From a virus, in the IMG/VR virus record IMGVR_UViG_3300042450_000488, positions 1 to 24,247 of that record: 24,247 nt of DNA. The stretch is one strand, 5' to 3'. Each line of letters opens with the position of its first letter. Positions within the stretch are counted from its first letter, which is position 1. Both the position numbers and the translations under genes were made by a program. Shown piece after piece: positions 13,247-19,087 of the stretch. The notes beneath the pieces are model-generated. The model was not told the origin of the DNA and did no database searches. It saw nothing but the letters and a program-made list of their open reading frames with translations.

Positions 13247-13416
13247 TCGTAATCCTCATCATCATAATCTTCATCTATTTCAATTACGTAGGCAACACTA
13301 GATTGTCCTTGATGAAAAGAAGGTGGGTCTTGCCATATACCCCAAGATAATTCATTATCCGATAGCGATTCCGATACTAGGTCTCCACCCCATTGGGATG
13401 CATAAGTTGTTGTCAT
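13243..13416 (-). CDS. Hypothetical small acidic protein, leaderless
   Basis: 57 residues; Ser/Asp-rich first half (GGDLVSESLSDNELSWG) and an acidic end (IEIDEDYDDEDYE). First gene of the eight-gene operon running to 11547. No Shine-Dalgarno; a complete promoter ends six bases before its ATG. Acidic tails like this recur in the 16.8-19.1 kb genes. Confidence 0.55.
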   Translation of the reverse strand: MTTTYASQWGGDLVSESLSDNELSWGIWQDPPSFHQGQSSVAYVIEIDEDYDDEDYE

Positions 13417-13422
13417 ACTCTA

Positions 13423-13451
13423 AGTATAGCGGATAGAATGGTTTAAGTCAA
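13423..13451 (-). promoter_or_regulatory. Sigma-70-type promoter, leaderless type
   Basis: Minus strand: TTGACT (13446-13451), 17-bp spacer, TATACT (13423-13428), six bases, ATG 13416. Nearly the same in hexamers and spacing as the promoter at 11535-11563. Confidence 0.82.
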
Positions 13452-13458
13452 ATACAGA

Positions 13459-14235
13459 CTAGGCATTAGGATTAATTAGAGATTTTTTACCAGCAATAAG
13501 ATCTTCAATAAGAGCACATACTACAGCATACTCTTCTTCAAAGATTTTTTGTGATCTACCAGCACCAACGCCAATAATCTTTCCTTCTTTTTCTGCTGCC
13601 TCTTTAACGCCTTTTTCTGAATCATAATTCAATACTGTACATTGGAACCATTTTGCAATATATCCATCTTTATCAATAATATATTTTTCAAAGTTTCCAC
13701 CTTGCTCAGATCCACCAGTATCCATGTTTAACCAGTGTGAGTAGTATTCTTTTTTATTTACAATTCCTAATTCTTTTTCTTTAGCTGCCATCGTAATCAT
13801 TTGATCTGAAACTTCTTTGTAAAGATCATGAGTTTCTTTTCTTGGTTGACCCAATCCATTTACTGTTGCATCTCCGTTGTGAGGACTAATTTCATTAACA
13901 GAAATATTTGGATTTGATGCTACCATCTCTGAAAATTGAAAAGTAGTTCCATAAACATCTCTACCATATTCCTGTGAGTCTAAACCACAAGTGATACCCT
14001 GTGACCACTTACCATGAGTAATTCCTGGACCGCAGTAGTCGTTAGTAGGAATGGCAATAACTTGGAAGTCATCTCCGCCATACTTATCTTGAAGCCACTG
14101 TAGGATTTCCATCTGGTTAGCGTTACCGCAACCAACTGTAGTGTTTACTAATAGACCAACCTTGCCTTTAAATTGATCTAAGAAATTTGGGGCTTCATCA
14201 GCCGAGTTAAGCGGGATATCGTAAATTGATTTCAT
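13459..14235 (-). CDS. Glutathione-peroxidase-like thiol peroxidase
   Basis: 258 residues, longer than usual GPx proteins (about 160-200). It starts like the family (SIYDIPLNSADEAPNFLDQF), then GKVGLLVNTTVGCGNANQME, where Cys36 stands at the peroxidatic position of the NxxxxCG motif; QWLQDKYGGDDFQVIAIP follows, and FEKYIIDKDGYIAKWF (182-197) is the closing motif. The enzyme should reduce hydroperoxides with thioredoxin or a low-molecular-weight thiol. A roughly 50-residue insertion (about 120-170) departs from ordinary GPx. Stand-alone gene, leaderless, converging with nothing; a virus-borne stress gene. Confidence 0.75.
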   Translation of the reverse strand: MKSIYDIPLNSADEAPNFLDQFKGKVGLLVNTTVGCGNANQMEILQWLQDKYGGDDFQVIAIPTNDYCGPGITHGKWSQGITCGLDSQEYGRDVYGTTFQFSEMVASNPNISVNEISPHNGDATVNGLGQPRKETHDLYKEVSDQMITMAAKEKELGIVNKKEYYSHWLNMDTGGSEQGGNFEKYIIDKDGYIAKWFQCTVLNYDSEKGVKEAAEKEGKIIGVGAGRSQKIFEEEYAVVCALIEDLIAGKKSLINPNA

Positions 14236-14242
14236 ATTCTGT

Positions 14243-14248
14243 ATTATA
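14243..14248 (-). promoter_or_regulatory. -10 element, leaderless type
   Basis: Minus strand TATAAT, seven bases before the ATG at 14235. A GTG precedes it; no -35 is obvious. Confidence 0.6.
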
Positions 14249-14311
14249 CACTATTTTTAAAATTCGGCGGAAAATAGAGGGTAACAAACCTTCCCCTGCC
14301 CTACACGGGCA

Positions 14312-14710
14312 CTATTGGTTAGCATCCATCTCAGGCTTCCAAATAATAAGACAATTCTTACAAGTAATACCTTCATCCCGCATATACCATTTGTGGTTAC
14401 AATCTAATTTATAGGTATGAGTCTTATAACCTTTTTTCTTGGTTTGCTCTCTAAATTTTCCTGCTGGATCATGGACATGGCAAAAACCACTGGTTCTCCA
14501 TGCTTCTACTAAGATTGGGCATGGTCTTTTCTTCTTCGTAATGGCGTTGCACTTACTCATGGCTGGTGCCTTTTTCTCATTGGTTTTTTTAGAAAGCTGT
14601 CTAAGCTTTTTGAGCTCTCTCTTTCTAGCTGGTGTTAAGATATTTCCAGCACTGTCGTATTTTACAGTATTGTATTTATTACTTTTTGTTCTGACTTGTC
14701 TAATTGTCAT
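14312..14710 (-). CDS. Double zinc-finger protein (DUF5763-like)
   Basis: 132 residues from ATG 14710 (AGGA 6 nt upstream). Basic N-terminal 50 residues (ARKRELKKLRQLSKK). First finger: Cys54, Cys64, Cys77 and His80 (KCNAITKKKRPC then GFCHVHDP), the pattern of DUF5763-type small proteins. Second finger: Cys104, His106, Cys117 and Cys120 (LDCNHKW then ITCKNC). Probably binds nucleic acid. A weak hairpin (TGCCC/GGGCA) follows the stop but has no T run. Confidence 0.65.
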   Translation of the reverse strand: MTIRQVRTKSNKYNTVKYDSAGNILTPARKRELKKLRQLSKKTNEKKAPAMSKCNAITKKKRPCPILVEAWRTSGFCHVHDPAGKFREQTKKKGYKTHTYKLDCNHKWYMRDEGITCKNCLIIWKPEMDANQ

Positions 14711-14741
14711 CAAGTATCCTATAAGTTTTAGAAATTTTAAG

Positions 14742-14764
14742 TAGACAGTTTATACTCATGTCTA
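14742..14764. repeat. Inverted repeat, possible operator
   Basis: TAGACA (14742-14747) and TGTCTA (14759-14764) are perfect inverted arms 11 bp apart, centred two turns apart, in the gap between the 14775 and 14312 genes. Could be a dimeric regulator site; no other evidence. Confidence 0.35.
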
Positions 14765-14774
14765 GGAGATATTT

Positions 14775-14936
14775 TTATTCTATTTCTACTTCTTCAAAAG
14801 GGTCAAATGCTTCAAACCCTTCAGGATCATGCTTTTTTACTATATCTCTGATTTCTTGGATACTAACTTCAGTCATGCCACCTGAGTGCTCAGGCCAGTA
14901 CGCTGCTGTTAGTATATCTTTTGTCATTGTTGTCAT
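14775..14936 (-). CDS. Hypothetical small acidic protein
   Basis: 53 residues (MTTMTKDILTAAYWPEHSGG, then an Ile/Lys helix and an acidic end FDPFEEVEIE). Strong Shine-Dalgarno (AAAGGAG) and a full promoter upstream. Unknown family. Confidence 0.6.
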   Translation of the reverse strand: MTTMTKDILTAAYWPEHSGGMTEVSIQEIRDIVKKHDPEGFEAFDPFEEVEIE

Positions 14937-14957
14937 GTATTTCTCCTTTTCAATCTA

Positions 14958-14986
14958 AGTGTATCAAATTTAAAAGGGTATGTCAA
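14958..14986 (-). promoter_or_regulatory. Strong sigma-70-type promoter
   Basis: Minus strand: consensus TTGACA (14981-14986), 17-bp spacer ending in TGA, TACACT (14958-14963). Gives a leader of about 20 nt with AAAGGAG before ATG 14936, so this one is not leaderless. Confidence 0.82.
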
Positions 14987-14991
14987 GCACC

Positions 14992-15669
14992 CTATTTATG
15001 CGGGGAAGTCAAGAGATACTTACTTCTAAGTTCTAGCCAAGTATTAAGATCATGAGGATAGTCAAAGTCTTCAGTCCAATCATTTATATTTATATAAGCA
15101 AACCTATGCTCAGGTACAAATATGTCTCTTGTTTTCTTAACACCTAGTAGGTATCGCAATAGGGTCCATCCTGCTGGTAGTGGAGTATCTTGAACAACAC
15201 GCCTAAATATAATATTTTTTAAAGTTTGTAGCATTACCTTATTAAAGTAACCAGCAAAGGAGAAAGCAAAAATCTCTCCCCAAGGCTTTCCAGTTATCTC
15301 AGACTTCTTGTCACGTAGGAAAAAGCACCATTTTCTGTTATTGGTAGCAATTATTTCCACTGCCTCATCTGTAAAATAGACATCACCATAGACAATTATA
15401 GTCCTATCATCAGACCATTGTTCATGAGAAGAAAGAAACTTGTCCATGTCCTTATGCTTTTTACTTTTTTTAGCAATGTAGGATGAAGTTCCAGGTATAT
15501 CAGGTAAGCCACCATCAGATACTATAACAATATCATCTGTATATTTAAGGAATTGCCTTACAGTTCTTTCAACTAAGACTTCACCTTCAATAACAACCAT
15601 ATGCTTGGTAACATTTTTATTATTATTCCATCTTGAGCCTTCACCAGCACATAAGATTAACACTCTCAT
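14992..15669 (-). CDS. NTP-transferase-like sugar nucleotidyltransferase
   Basis: 225 residues, GT-A-like fold. VLILCAGEGSRW (3-14) is the nucleotide-binding loop with Gly-x-Gly-x-Arg; KHMVVIEGEVLVERTVRQF follows as in the MobA/RfbA group; VYGDVYFTDEA (93-103) carries the metal-binding Asp. The C-terminus (NINDWTEDFDYPHDLNTW) matches the 'D-x-D-x-P-x-D' closing of such proteins. It may make or transfer an activated sugar for the 5.5-10.4 kb glycan genes, though it is separated from them by 4.5 kb. Third gene of a leaderless operon starting at 15932; no Shine-Dalgarno. Confidence 0.72.
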   Translation of the reverse strand: MRVLILCAGEGSRWNNNKNVTKHMVVIEGEVLVERTVRQFLKYTDDIVIVSDGGLPDIPGTSSYIAKKSKKHKDMDKFLSSHEQWSDDRTIIVYGDVYFTDEAVEIIATNNRKWCFFLRDKKSEITGKPWGEIFAFSFAGYFNKVMLQTLKNIIFRRVVQDTPLPAGWTLLRYLLGVKKTRDIFVPEHRFAYININDWTEDFDYPHDLNTWLELRSKYLLTSPHK

Positions 15670-15672
15670 AAA

Positions 15673-15804
15673 TTATTTTTCAGATATGATCTCAACTGTA
15701 GGTTTATCTTTTTCAGGAGAATTTGCGGGGTAAAAGAAAACAACTCCCGTTAACGCTATAACAAGTATAAGAGCTAAAACACTTATAGGTCTGTAGTCAT
15801 TCAT
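15673..15804 (-). CDS. Very small membrane peptide
   Basis: 43 residues with one transmembrane helix (ISVLALILVIALTGVVFFY) and a polar, charged C-terminus. ATGA overlap with the upstream gene, 3 nt before the nucleotidyltransferase start. Role unknown. Confidence 0.5.
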   Translation of the reverse strand: MNDYRPISVLALILVIALTGVVFFYPANSPEKDKPTVEIISEK

Positions 15805-15932
15805 GATGATAGCCCCATTCTAAGATGATTCTTACATACGCCAGAAACAGAATATACTAGGTCTTCTACCACAATGTCATTATACTCTGCTGGCTTATCG
15901 CAGTAATAACATTGTTCGGTTAAGATTTCCAT
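15801..15932 (-). CDS. Small zinc-finger-like protein, leaderless
   Basis: 43 residues with Cys8, Cys11 and then GVCKNH (Cys33, His36): a CxxC...CxxH zinc site like the genes at 837 and 4913. No Shine-Dalgarno; an extended -10 lies six bases before the ATG. First gene of a three-gene operon. Confidence 0.58.
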   Translation of the reverse strand: MEILTEQCYYCDKPAEYNDIVVEDLVYSVSGVCKNHLRMGLSS

Positions 15933-15938
15933 ATATCC

Positions 15939-15947
15939 ATGATACCA
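15939..15947 (-). promoter_or_regulatory. Extended -10 promoter, leaderless type
   Basis: Minus strand TGGTATCAT, six bases before ATG 15932. Same design as 16136-16144. Confidence 0.6.
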
Positions 15948-15981
15948 CACAGCCAGAGGTTTGAATACCCTGACAAATTAG

Positions 15982-16018
15982 GTAAAGGCTAAGGTTTGTT
16001 AAGTAAAGGCTAAGGTTT
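15982..16018. repeat. Tandem direct repeat, two 16-bp copies, 21-bp period
   Basis: GTAAAGGCTAAGGTTT occurs exactly at 15982-15997 and 16003-16018. The period equals two helical turns, so a protein could bind both copies on one face. The second copy covers the stop of the 16010 gene. Confidence 0.7.
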
Positions 16019-16129
16019 TAATGGCATTACAGCATCACAAGGACAGATAATAGACTCTGGAAGGTCATGAACCTTGGTTGTAATGACAATAGATGTAGCA
16101 CATTCTGGACACTTATATGTATTTTTCAT
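16010..16129 (-). CDS. Very small zinc-ribbon protein, leaderless
   Basis: 39 residues with CPEC (Cys7, Cys10) and CPCD (Cys29, Cys31): a minimal zinc ribbon. No Shine-Dalgarno; extended -10 six bases before the ATG. It borders the non-coding control region, so it could encode a local regulator, but this is only position. Confidence 0.52.
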   Translation of the reverse strand: MKNTYKCPECATSIVITTKVHDLPESIICPCDAVMPLKP

Positions 16130-16135
16130 ATAGCT

Positions 16136-16144
16136 ATCATACCA
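16136..16144 (-). promoter_or_regulatory. Extended -10 promoter, leaderless type
   Basis: Minus strand TGGTATGAT, six bases before ATG 16129. A bipartite repeat copy (16150-16175) sits immediately upstream, where a -35 element would be. Confidence 0.6.
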
Positions 16145-16149
16145 TGATT

Positions 16150-16175
16150 GGGGAAAAGATTTGCTCTATCGTAAT
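16150..16175 (+). repeat. Bipartite repeat copy 1 (GGGGAAAA-N11-TCGTAAT)
   Basis: Exact match to the consensus with an 11-bp spacer. The flank ATGATT is shared with copy at 16721, giving a 33-bp imperfect direct repeat (16144-16176 and 16715-16747). Confidence 0.75.
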
Positions 16176-16188
16176 GTTTATTTAGGAG

Positions 16189-16242
16189 TTATCCACAGGT
16201 TATAGGCATGGTTTGATAAAGTTATCCACAGGTTTATCCACA
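16189..16242 (+). promoter_or_regulatory. Three DnaA boxes (TTATCCACA)
   Basis: TTATCCACA occurs exactly at 16189-16197, 16222-16230 and 16234-16242, all in the same direction. Centre distances are 33 and 12 bp, close to whole helical turns. Each is followed by GG or GA as in many functional boxes. This matches the classical DnaA-box consensus perfectly and would not be expected three times in 54 bp by chance. Confidence 0.8.
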
Positions 16243-16374
16243 GATAGATCTTACTGATATTTTTTAGATTTATCTTTGAGTGGAGGAAAAGGGAGGGAAG
16301 TGGAGTATGGAGCATTTAGACAGAAGGGTTCGTAATGTCCAAGACGTTCAAACCCCCTACCACAAAACCTTTCC

Positions 16375-16439
16375 TTTGTCAAACCTTTACTTCCAAGCTG
16401 TGGAGTATACCATTCAAACCTCTATTTGTCAAACCTTTA
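16375..16439. repeat. Direct repeats TTTGTCAAACCTTTA, 50-bp period
   Basis: The 15-mer occurs exactly at 16375-16389 and 16425-16439. TTCAAACC precedes each (16347-16354, 16413-16420). On the minus strand the repeats read AAGGTTTGACAAA and each supplies a TTGACA hexamer, so this may be a duplicated promoter whose second copy has decayed (TAGGGG at its -10). Confidence 0.7.
16404..16432 (-). promoter_or_regulatory. Consensus sigma-70 promoter without an adjacent gene
   Basis: Minus strand: TTGACA (16427-16432), 17-bp spacer ending TGG, TATACT (16404-16409). It points at the DnaA boxes, 160 bp away; the next start codon downstream with evidence of use is at 16129. The product may be a non-coding RNA, a replication primer or a long leader. 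Confidence 0.7.
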
Positions 16440-16526
16440 TAGCTAAAAAACCCTATACAAATCTGCTCGAAATGTCCAATTAATTAATAAAAAGAATATA
16501 AAGGTTTTATAAATATCTAGAAACCA

Positions 16527-16551
16527 GGGAAAAAGGTTTGTTATTCGTAAT
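16527..16551 (+). repeat. Bipartite repeat copy 2
   Basis: GGGAAAA (16527-16533), 11 bp, TCGTAAT (16545-16551). Confidence 0.65.
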
Positions 16552-16585
16552 GTGTTTTATAGTGTAGGGTTTGGTATATCTTTTG

Positions 16586-16640
16586 ATCCCCCGCTGCGGG
16601 ATGTGTAGCTATCCTAGGAGTCATTTCTGGGGCGGGGGAT
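16586..16640. repeat. Perfect 9-bp inverted repeat with 37-bp loop
   Basis: ATCCCCCGC (16586-16594) and GCGGGGGAT (16632-16640). GC-rich arms in an AT-rich region; they could form a stem, a terminator-like barrier or a protein site. The right arm merges with a degenerate bipartite repeat (TCGTAAT at 16653-16659). Confidence 0.6.
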
Positions 16641-16651
16641 AAATAAGAGAG

Positions 16652-16680
16652 TTCGTAATGTCAGTAGTATAAGATACAAT
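16652..16680 (+). promoter_or_regulatory. Possible TGTCAG-type promoter on the plus strand
   Basis: TTCGTA (16652-16657), TGTCAG (16659-16664), then ten bases and TACAAT (16675-16680), the same spacing as four promoters at 20.1-23.1 kb. It overlaps a TCGTAAT repeat half, and no plus-strand gene follows, so it is less certain. Confidence 0.35.
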
Positions 16681-16720
16681 ACAAAACCTTTATAGCTGGT
16701 TTGAAGGTTTGTCTATGATT

Positions 16721-16780
16721 GGGGAAAATTATTTGTTCATCGTAATAAAGTTCTGGGAAAAATAAAATTGGGTTCGTAAT
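16721..16780 (+). repeat. Bipartite repeat copies 3 and 4 in tandem
   Basis: Copy 3: GGGGAAAA (16721-16728), 11 bp, TCGTAAT (16740-16746). Copy 4: GGGAAAA (16755-16761), 12 bp, TCGTAAT (16774-16780). The repeat period is 34 bp. Confidence 0.72.
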
Positions 16781-16814
16781 AAGGTTTTAAGGTTTGATGG
16801 TTTGATAAATTTGC

Positions 16815-16850
16815 AAAAAAAATCCCGGGGTGCCCCGAAGGGCCACACCC
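16815..16850 (-). terminator. Rho-independent terminator for the right-hand operon
   Basis: Minus strand: GC-rich stem with one bulge and one mismatch around a UUCG tetraloop closed by CCC/GGG, then GGGA and eight T (16815-16822). It follows the 16864 stop by about 14 nt and isolates the control region from upstream transcription. Confidence 0.8.
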
Positions 16851-16863
16851 AGGCAGCTAAAAA

Positions 16864-17121
16864 TTATTGGTGTGGAATACTTTCTATCAGATGATCAAGA
16901 TCTTCAAACCCTGTATCATCAACGTCCATCTCTGCTAATAATAATTCCCATGTTTCTTCGACATAACGTTGCCCATCAACCTTAGCCATTACTAAACCTT
17001 CGGAATGGAAGTATGCTATTGGAAAACCTATATCGTTGAACTCAATAAATTCTTTATACTCTTCTTCATACCTTACAGCAAAATCTTTTAAGATGTCACA
17101 TTTAAGATAAAAGTCTGTCAT
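16864..17121 (-). CDS. Hypothetical acidic protein
   Basis: 85 residues from ATG 17121 (AGGA 7 nt upstream; ATG 17127 lies too close to it). Acidic, helical: YEEEYKEFIEFNDIG, VEETWELLLAEMDVDD. Overlaps the upstream gene by 20 bp; last gene before the terminator. Unknown family. Confidence 0.6.
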   Translation of the reverse strand: MTDFYLKCDILKDFAVRYEEEYKEFIEFNDIGFPIAYFHSEGLVMAKVDGQRYVEETWELLLAEMDVDDTGFEDLDHLIESIPHQ

Positions 17122-17338
17122 GGTCATATCCTATTCTCTCTTGTTCCATTATATCATCTTGGAATTGTGCTGACTCTAATACTTCTAGTGACCGCTTAAA
17201 TAATAGAAGTGGTATTGCCTTTGCTAGGTAGTATCCTACCTTTTCTAGATCAAGAGTAAAGTCTGATAACAATACCGAGATTTTTTGAGCAACCTTTTCC
17301 TCTTTGGTGGTATGGGTACTACGACTAATTCGATACAT
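17102..17338 (-). CDS. Hypothetical small helical protein
   Basis: 78 residues. Starts MYRISRSTHTTKEEKVAQK; a hydrophobic helix VGYYLAKAIPLLLF in the middle and an acidic end. Strong Shine-Dalgarno (AGGAGAGG) and its own promoter (17356-17384). Similar small proteins occur in actinophage early regions, role unknown. Confidence 0.6.
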   Translation of the reverse strand: MYRISRSTHTTKEEKVAQKISVLLSDFTLDLEKVGYYLAKAIPLLLFKRSLEVLESAQFQDDIMEQERIGYDHDRLLS

Positions 17339-17355
17339 GTTTTCCTCTCCTGTCC

Positions 17356-17384
17356 ATTATAGCAAATAAAAGAGAGAGGCGCAA
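17356..17384 (-). promoter_or_regulatory. Sigma-70-type promoter
   Basis: Minus strand: TTGCGC (17379-17384), 17-bp spacer, TATAAT (17356-17361). Leader about 10 nt with AGGAGAGG. Its -35 lies inside the stem of the preceding terminator. Confidence 0.68.
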
Positions 17385-17408
17385 GTTCACCACAAGCATG
17401 CGCCCCTC
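17366..17408 (-). terminator. Terminator with perfect ten-pair stem
   Basis: Minus strand: GAGGGGCGCA (17399-17408) pairs with TGCGCCTCTC (17374-17383), one G-U pair, 15-nt loop, then TCTTTTATTT. It follows the 17418 stop by nine bases. Confidence 0.78.
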
Positions 17409-17417
17409 ATCTTTATA

Positions 17418-17576
17418 TTAGCGAGAGGTGACCCGTTCCCCTTGCTTTAGGGCAGTAAGACTGGTATTATCGACAAACTTACCATTCTTACGAAGTACAA
17501 GACGTTGAGACTTACCGTAACGGGTATCCCATGTTTCTAGGTACGGGATTGTTTTTGCTTTTGATTTCTTAGCCAT
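17418..17576 (-). CDS. Hypothetical small basic protein
   Basis: 52 residues, basic start (MAKKSKAKTIPYLETWDTRYG) then strands QRLVLRKNGKFVDN and ALKQGERVTSR; looks like a small beta-rich nucleic-acid-binding protein. Good Shine-Dalgarno (AAGGAG). Last gene of the operon before the terminator. Confidence 0.6.
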   Translation of the reverse strand: MAKKSKAKTIPYLETWDTRYGKSQRLVLRKNGKFVDNTSLTALKQGERVTSR

Positions 17577-17586
17577 TTGTTTCTCC

Positions 17587-17943
17587 TTAGTTAGTTAGTG
17601 ATAGATGAGGTGCATATGCATTAATAAATGCGTTAAATTCAACTGGGTGGATATCAGTAACAGTATTATTAACAAAGTCAACAACAATGCTTTGCTCGCC
17701 AAGGTCCCATGACTCATTGTTAATTGCATAGATTCCAAAACCGTGCTCGTCTAGAACACTGTCTTGAATAAGATAACTAATCATCATGCGGGTGGCATAT
17801 GAAGAGTCTGACCAACGGGCCCTTGAATGTGTTAGGGCTGCAGCGATATCAGGTTGCCAGTCTGTCTGGCCCCAATGACTATATAGTACTACACTAGGCC
17901 CTGACTCTGAGTCTTTAAATATAAAGTTAATACGTGCTCCCAT
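17587..17943 (-). CDS. Hypothetical protein of actinophage type
   Basis: 118 residues, MGARINFIFKDSESGPSVVLYSHWG then a helix with ALTHSRARWSDSSYATRMMISYLIQD. Shine-Dalgarno GAGGAGA; start overlaps the upstream stop (TAATG). The N-terminal 'xARINFIFKD...VLYSHWG' block is familiar from small actinophage proteins of unknown role. Confidence 0.62.
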   Translation of the reverse strand: MGARINFIFKDSESGPSVVLYSHWGQTDWQPDIAAALTHSRARWSDSSYATRMMISYLIQDSVLDEHGFGIYAINNESWDLGEQSIVVDFVNNTVTDIHPVEFNAFINAYAPHLSLTN

Positions 17944-18125
17944 TAGTTCTCCTCATCATAACATCCGCAGCATTCTGTGCAGATCTGTTCGTCATCTTTG
18001 TAGCAGTTAGGGCACATGTACTCTGACATATTCATATCAGGGTCCTTGCACCATTCACATATGGCAACGCATAGTTCGTCGAATGTATACTCAGATAATC
18101 GCTTATCTAATCTATTCGTCGTCAT
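17943..18125 (-). CDS. Cys-rich small protein
   Basis: 60 residues from ATG 18125 (ATG 18131 is possible; a longer GTG start at 18203 would overlap the upstream gene by 92 bp). Nine Cys: LCVAICEWC (19-26), MCPNC (37-41) and ICTECCGC (48-55), suggesting two metal sites, then acidic DEEN. Role unknown. Confidence 0.58.
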   Translation of the reverse strand: MTTNRLDKRLSEYTFDELCVAICEWCKDPDMNMSEYMCPNCYKDDEQICTECCGCYDEEN

Positions 18126-18411
18126 CTTCATCGTATGGGTCTGAGATGTATTCTTTCTCCAACATCCACTCCCTGATATCCTCGTGAAGTGACTCCGAAC
18201 CAAACTCCATAGAGAAACCCATGCCGTTTTCTACAGCCTCACATAGGTGCCCCCACATTTGCTCCTCTGTTACATTTACTTTATACTCAGCGTCGCCTAA
18301 AATACTTTTAACAACATCCCATGTCCATAGCCATACTAAGGACGGAAAGAGGTCCGTGGATTCTAGAAGGGATATACATTGGTTTAGTTTATCTTTATCA
18401 GTCGGATTCAT
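18112..18411 (-). CDS. Hypothetical acidic protein
   Basis: 99 residues from ATG 18411; a TTG 27 nt upstream is possible. Helical (KDKLNQCISLLEST, FPSLVWLWTWDVVKSIL, EEQMWGHLCEAVENG) with acidic end SDPYDEDDDE. Overlaps its upstream gene by 14 bp, so probably co-translated. Unknown family. Confidence 0.58.
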   Translation of the reverse strand: MNPTDKDKLNQCISLLESTDLFPSLVWLWTWDVVKSILGDAEYKVNVTEEQMWGHLCEAVENGMGFSMEFGSESLHEDIREWMLEKEYISDPYDEDDDE

Positions 18412-18745
18412 AGTGGTCAATATCCCCTTCGAAATCAATAACTACCTTAGTAATTGTGCCTTCCTCGTCTGTATGAACATAGACAGGATATAGTCCGTCA
18501 CCAAGTCCAGTACTGAATACCACAGCAGTAGCAGTTTCTAATTGCCCATAGTTCTTAGTAAGAGTAGTAGCGCTAGCACCCTGATATGAGTACTGGCCTA
18601 CTTTGCCTTCGAGATTCCATTCTTTAGTTTTGTCATCATCCCAGTTATCAAGGTAGGCAGGGTCGCCAACCATTGCTTGCCCTGAGTCAATTGCTATCAT
18701 GCCAGCGTAGTGTAGGTCTAGGTCTAGTGTTATTTTTTTGGTCAT
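18398..18745 (-). CDS. Hypothetical protein, possibly DUF4241-like
   Basis: 115 residues, beta-rich. IAIDSGQAMVGDPAYLDNW near the start and GLGDGLYPVYVHTDEEG then ITKVVIDF near the end recall the DUF4241 pattern (a 'GDG-x-Y' turn before a final strand). Domain function is unknown. Shine-Dalgarno GAGGAG formed by the acidic codons ending the upstream gene. Family assignment is tentative. Confidence 0.6.
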   Translation of the reverse strand: MTKKITLDLDLHYAGMIAIDSGQAMVGDPAYLDNWDDDKTKEWNLEGKVGQYSYQGASATTLTKNYGQLETATAVVFSTGLGDGLYPVYVHTDEEGTITKVVIDFEGDIDHYESD

Positions 18746-18754
18746 ACTACAATT

Positions 18755-19087
18755 TTACTCCTCATCCTCATCATTGTCAAGTTCATCATCTGCTGGGATA
18801 ACTAAAGCTTGAACATCATTTACCCAAGGCCGTTCAGTAATAAAATATCCAATCCGATTAACAAAACTATAACCAGACCAGATATACGTGCCTCCATCAT
18901 CACCATCCCCATAAGTCCAAATAACGTTATCATTGGCCCCCTGTATAAAAGTTAGTTCATCTCCATATGTTTCAAACATATAGCCATACTCTCCATCGCT
19001 AAATGAAGCATTCTCGTCTATATGATTAGGTATTGGCTTGTAGGTATCAAACCATTCATCATAGTCCATTTCAATTAGGATACTCAT
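18755..19087 (-). CDS. Hypothetical acidic protein
   Basis: 110 residues, pI clearly low; MDYDEWFDTYKPIPNHIDENA, a GDGDDGGTYIWSGY turn-rich middle and a DDELDNDEDEE tail. ATGA overlap with the upstream gene. Strand pattern with Asn/Asp turns; no family recognised. Strong acidity could allow DNA mimicry, which is speculation. Confidence 0.6.
   Translation of the reverse strand: MSILIEMDYDEWFDTYKPIPNHIDENASFSDGEYGYMFETYGDELTFIQGANDNVIWTYGDGDDGGTYIWSGYSFVNRIGYFITERPWVNDVQALVIPADDELDNDEDEE

Larger units (their letters stand above)
16130..16863. other. Large non-coding region, candidate replication origin / control region
   Basis: 734 bases without a credible gene, by far the longest such stretch here. 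It holds three DnaA boxes, several copies of a bipartite GGGGAAAA-N11-TCGTAAT repeat, repeated GGTTTGA / TCAAACC words, a perfect sigma-70 promoter, a 9-bp inverted repeat and a terminator. The mix of DnaA boxes, iteron-like repeats, AT-rich stretches (16470-16520) and promoters facing into it is what a theta-type replication origin looks like. A centromere-like or purely regulatory region remains possible. Confidence 0.5.

Noticed and set aside
14278-14300. Terminator after the 14312 gene
   Set aside because: TGCCC/GGGCA is a five-pair stem with no T run; too weak to annotate.
14439-14744. 101-codon plus-strand ORF with hydrophobic segments
   Set aside because: Antisense to the double zinc-finger gene; hydrophobicity comes from reading Lys codons backwards.
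16280-16483. 67-codon plus-strand ORF in the non-coding block
   Set aside because: It covers the repeat copies and promoter, its composition follows the repeats (TPYHKTFP, ICQTFIAKKPY) and no start signal suits it; likely chance.
16150-16780. GGGGAAAA...TCGTAAT repeats as ECF sigma factor promoters
   Set aside because: The distance between GGAA and CGTA cores is 14-15 bp, short of the usual 16 or so, and no plus-strand genes follow the copies. Protein-binding repeats are a better reading.
16150-16780. CRISPR array
   Set aside because: Repeats are short, bipartite and irregularly spaced, and no unique spacers of constant length or cas genes exist.
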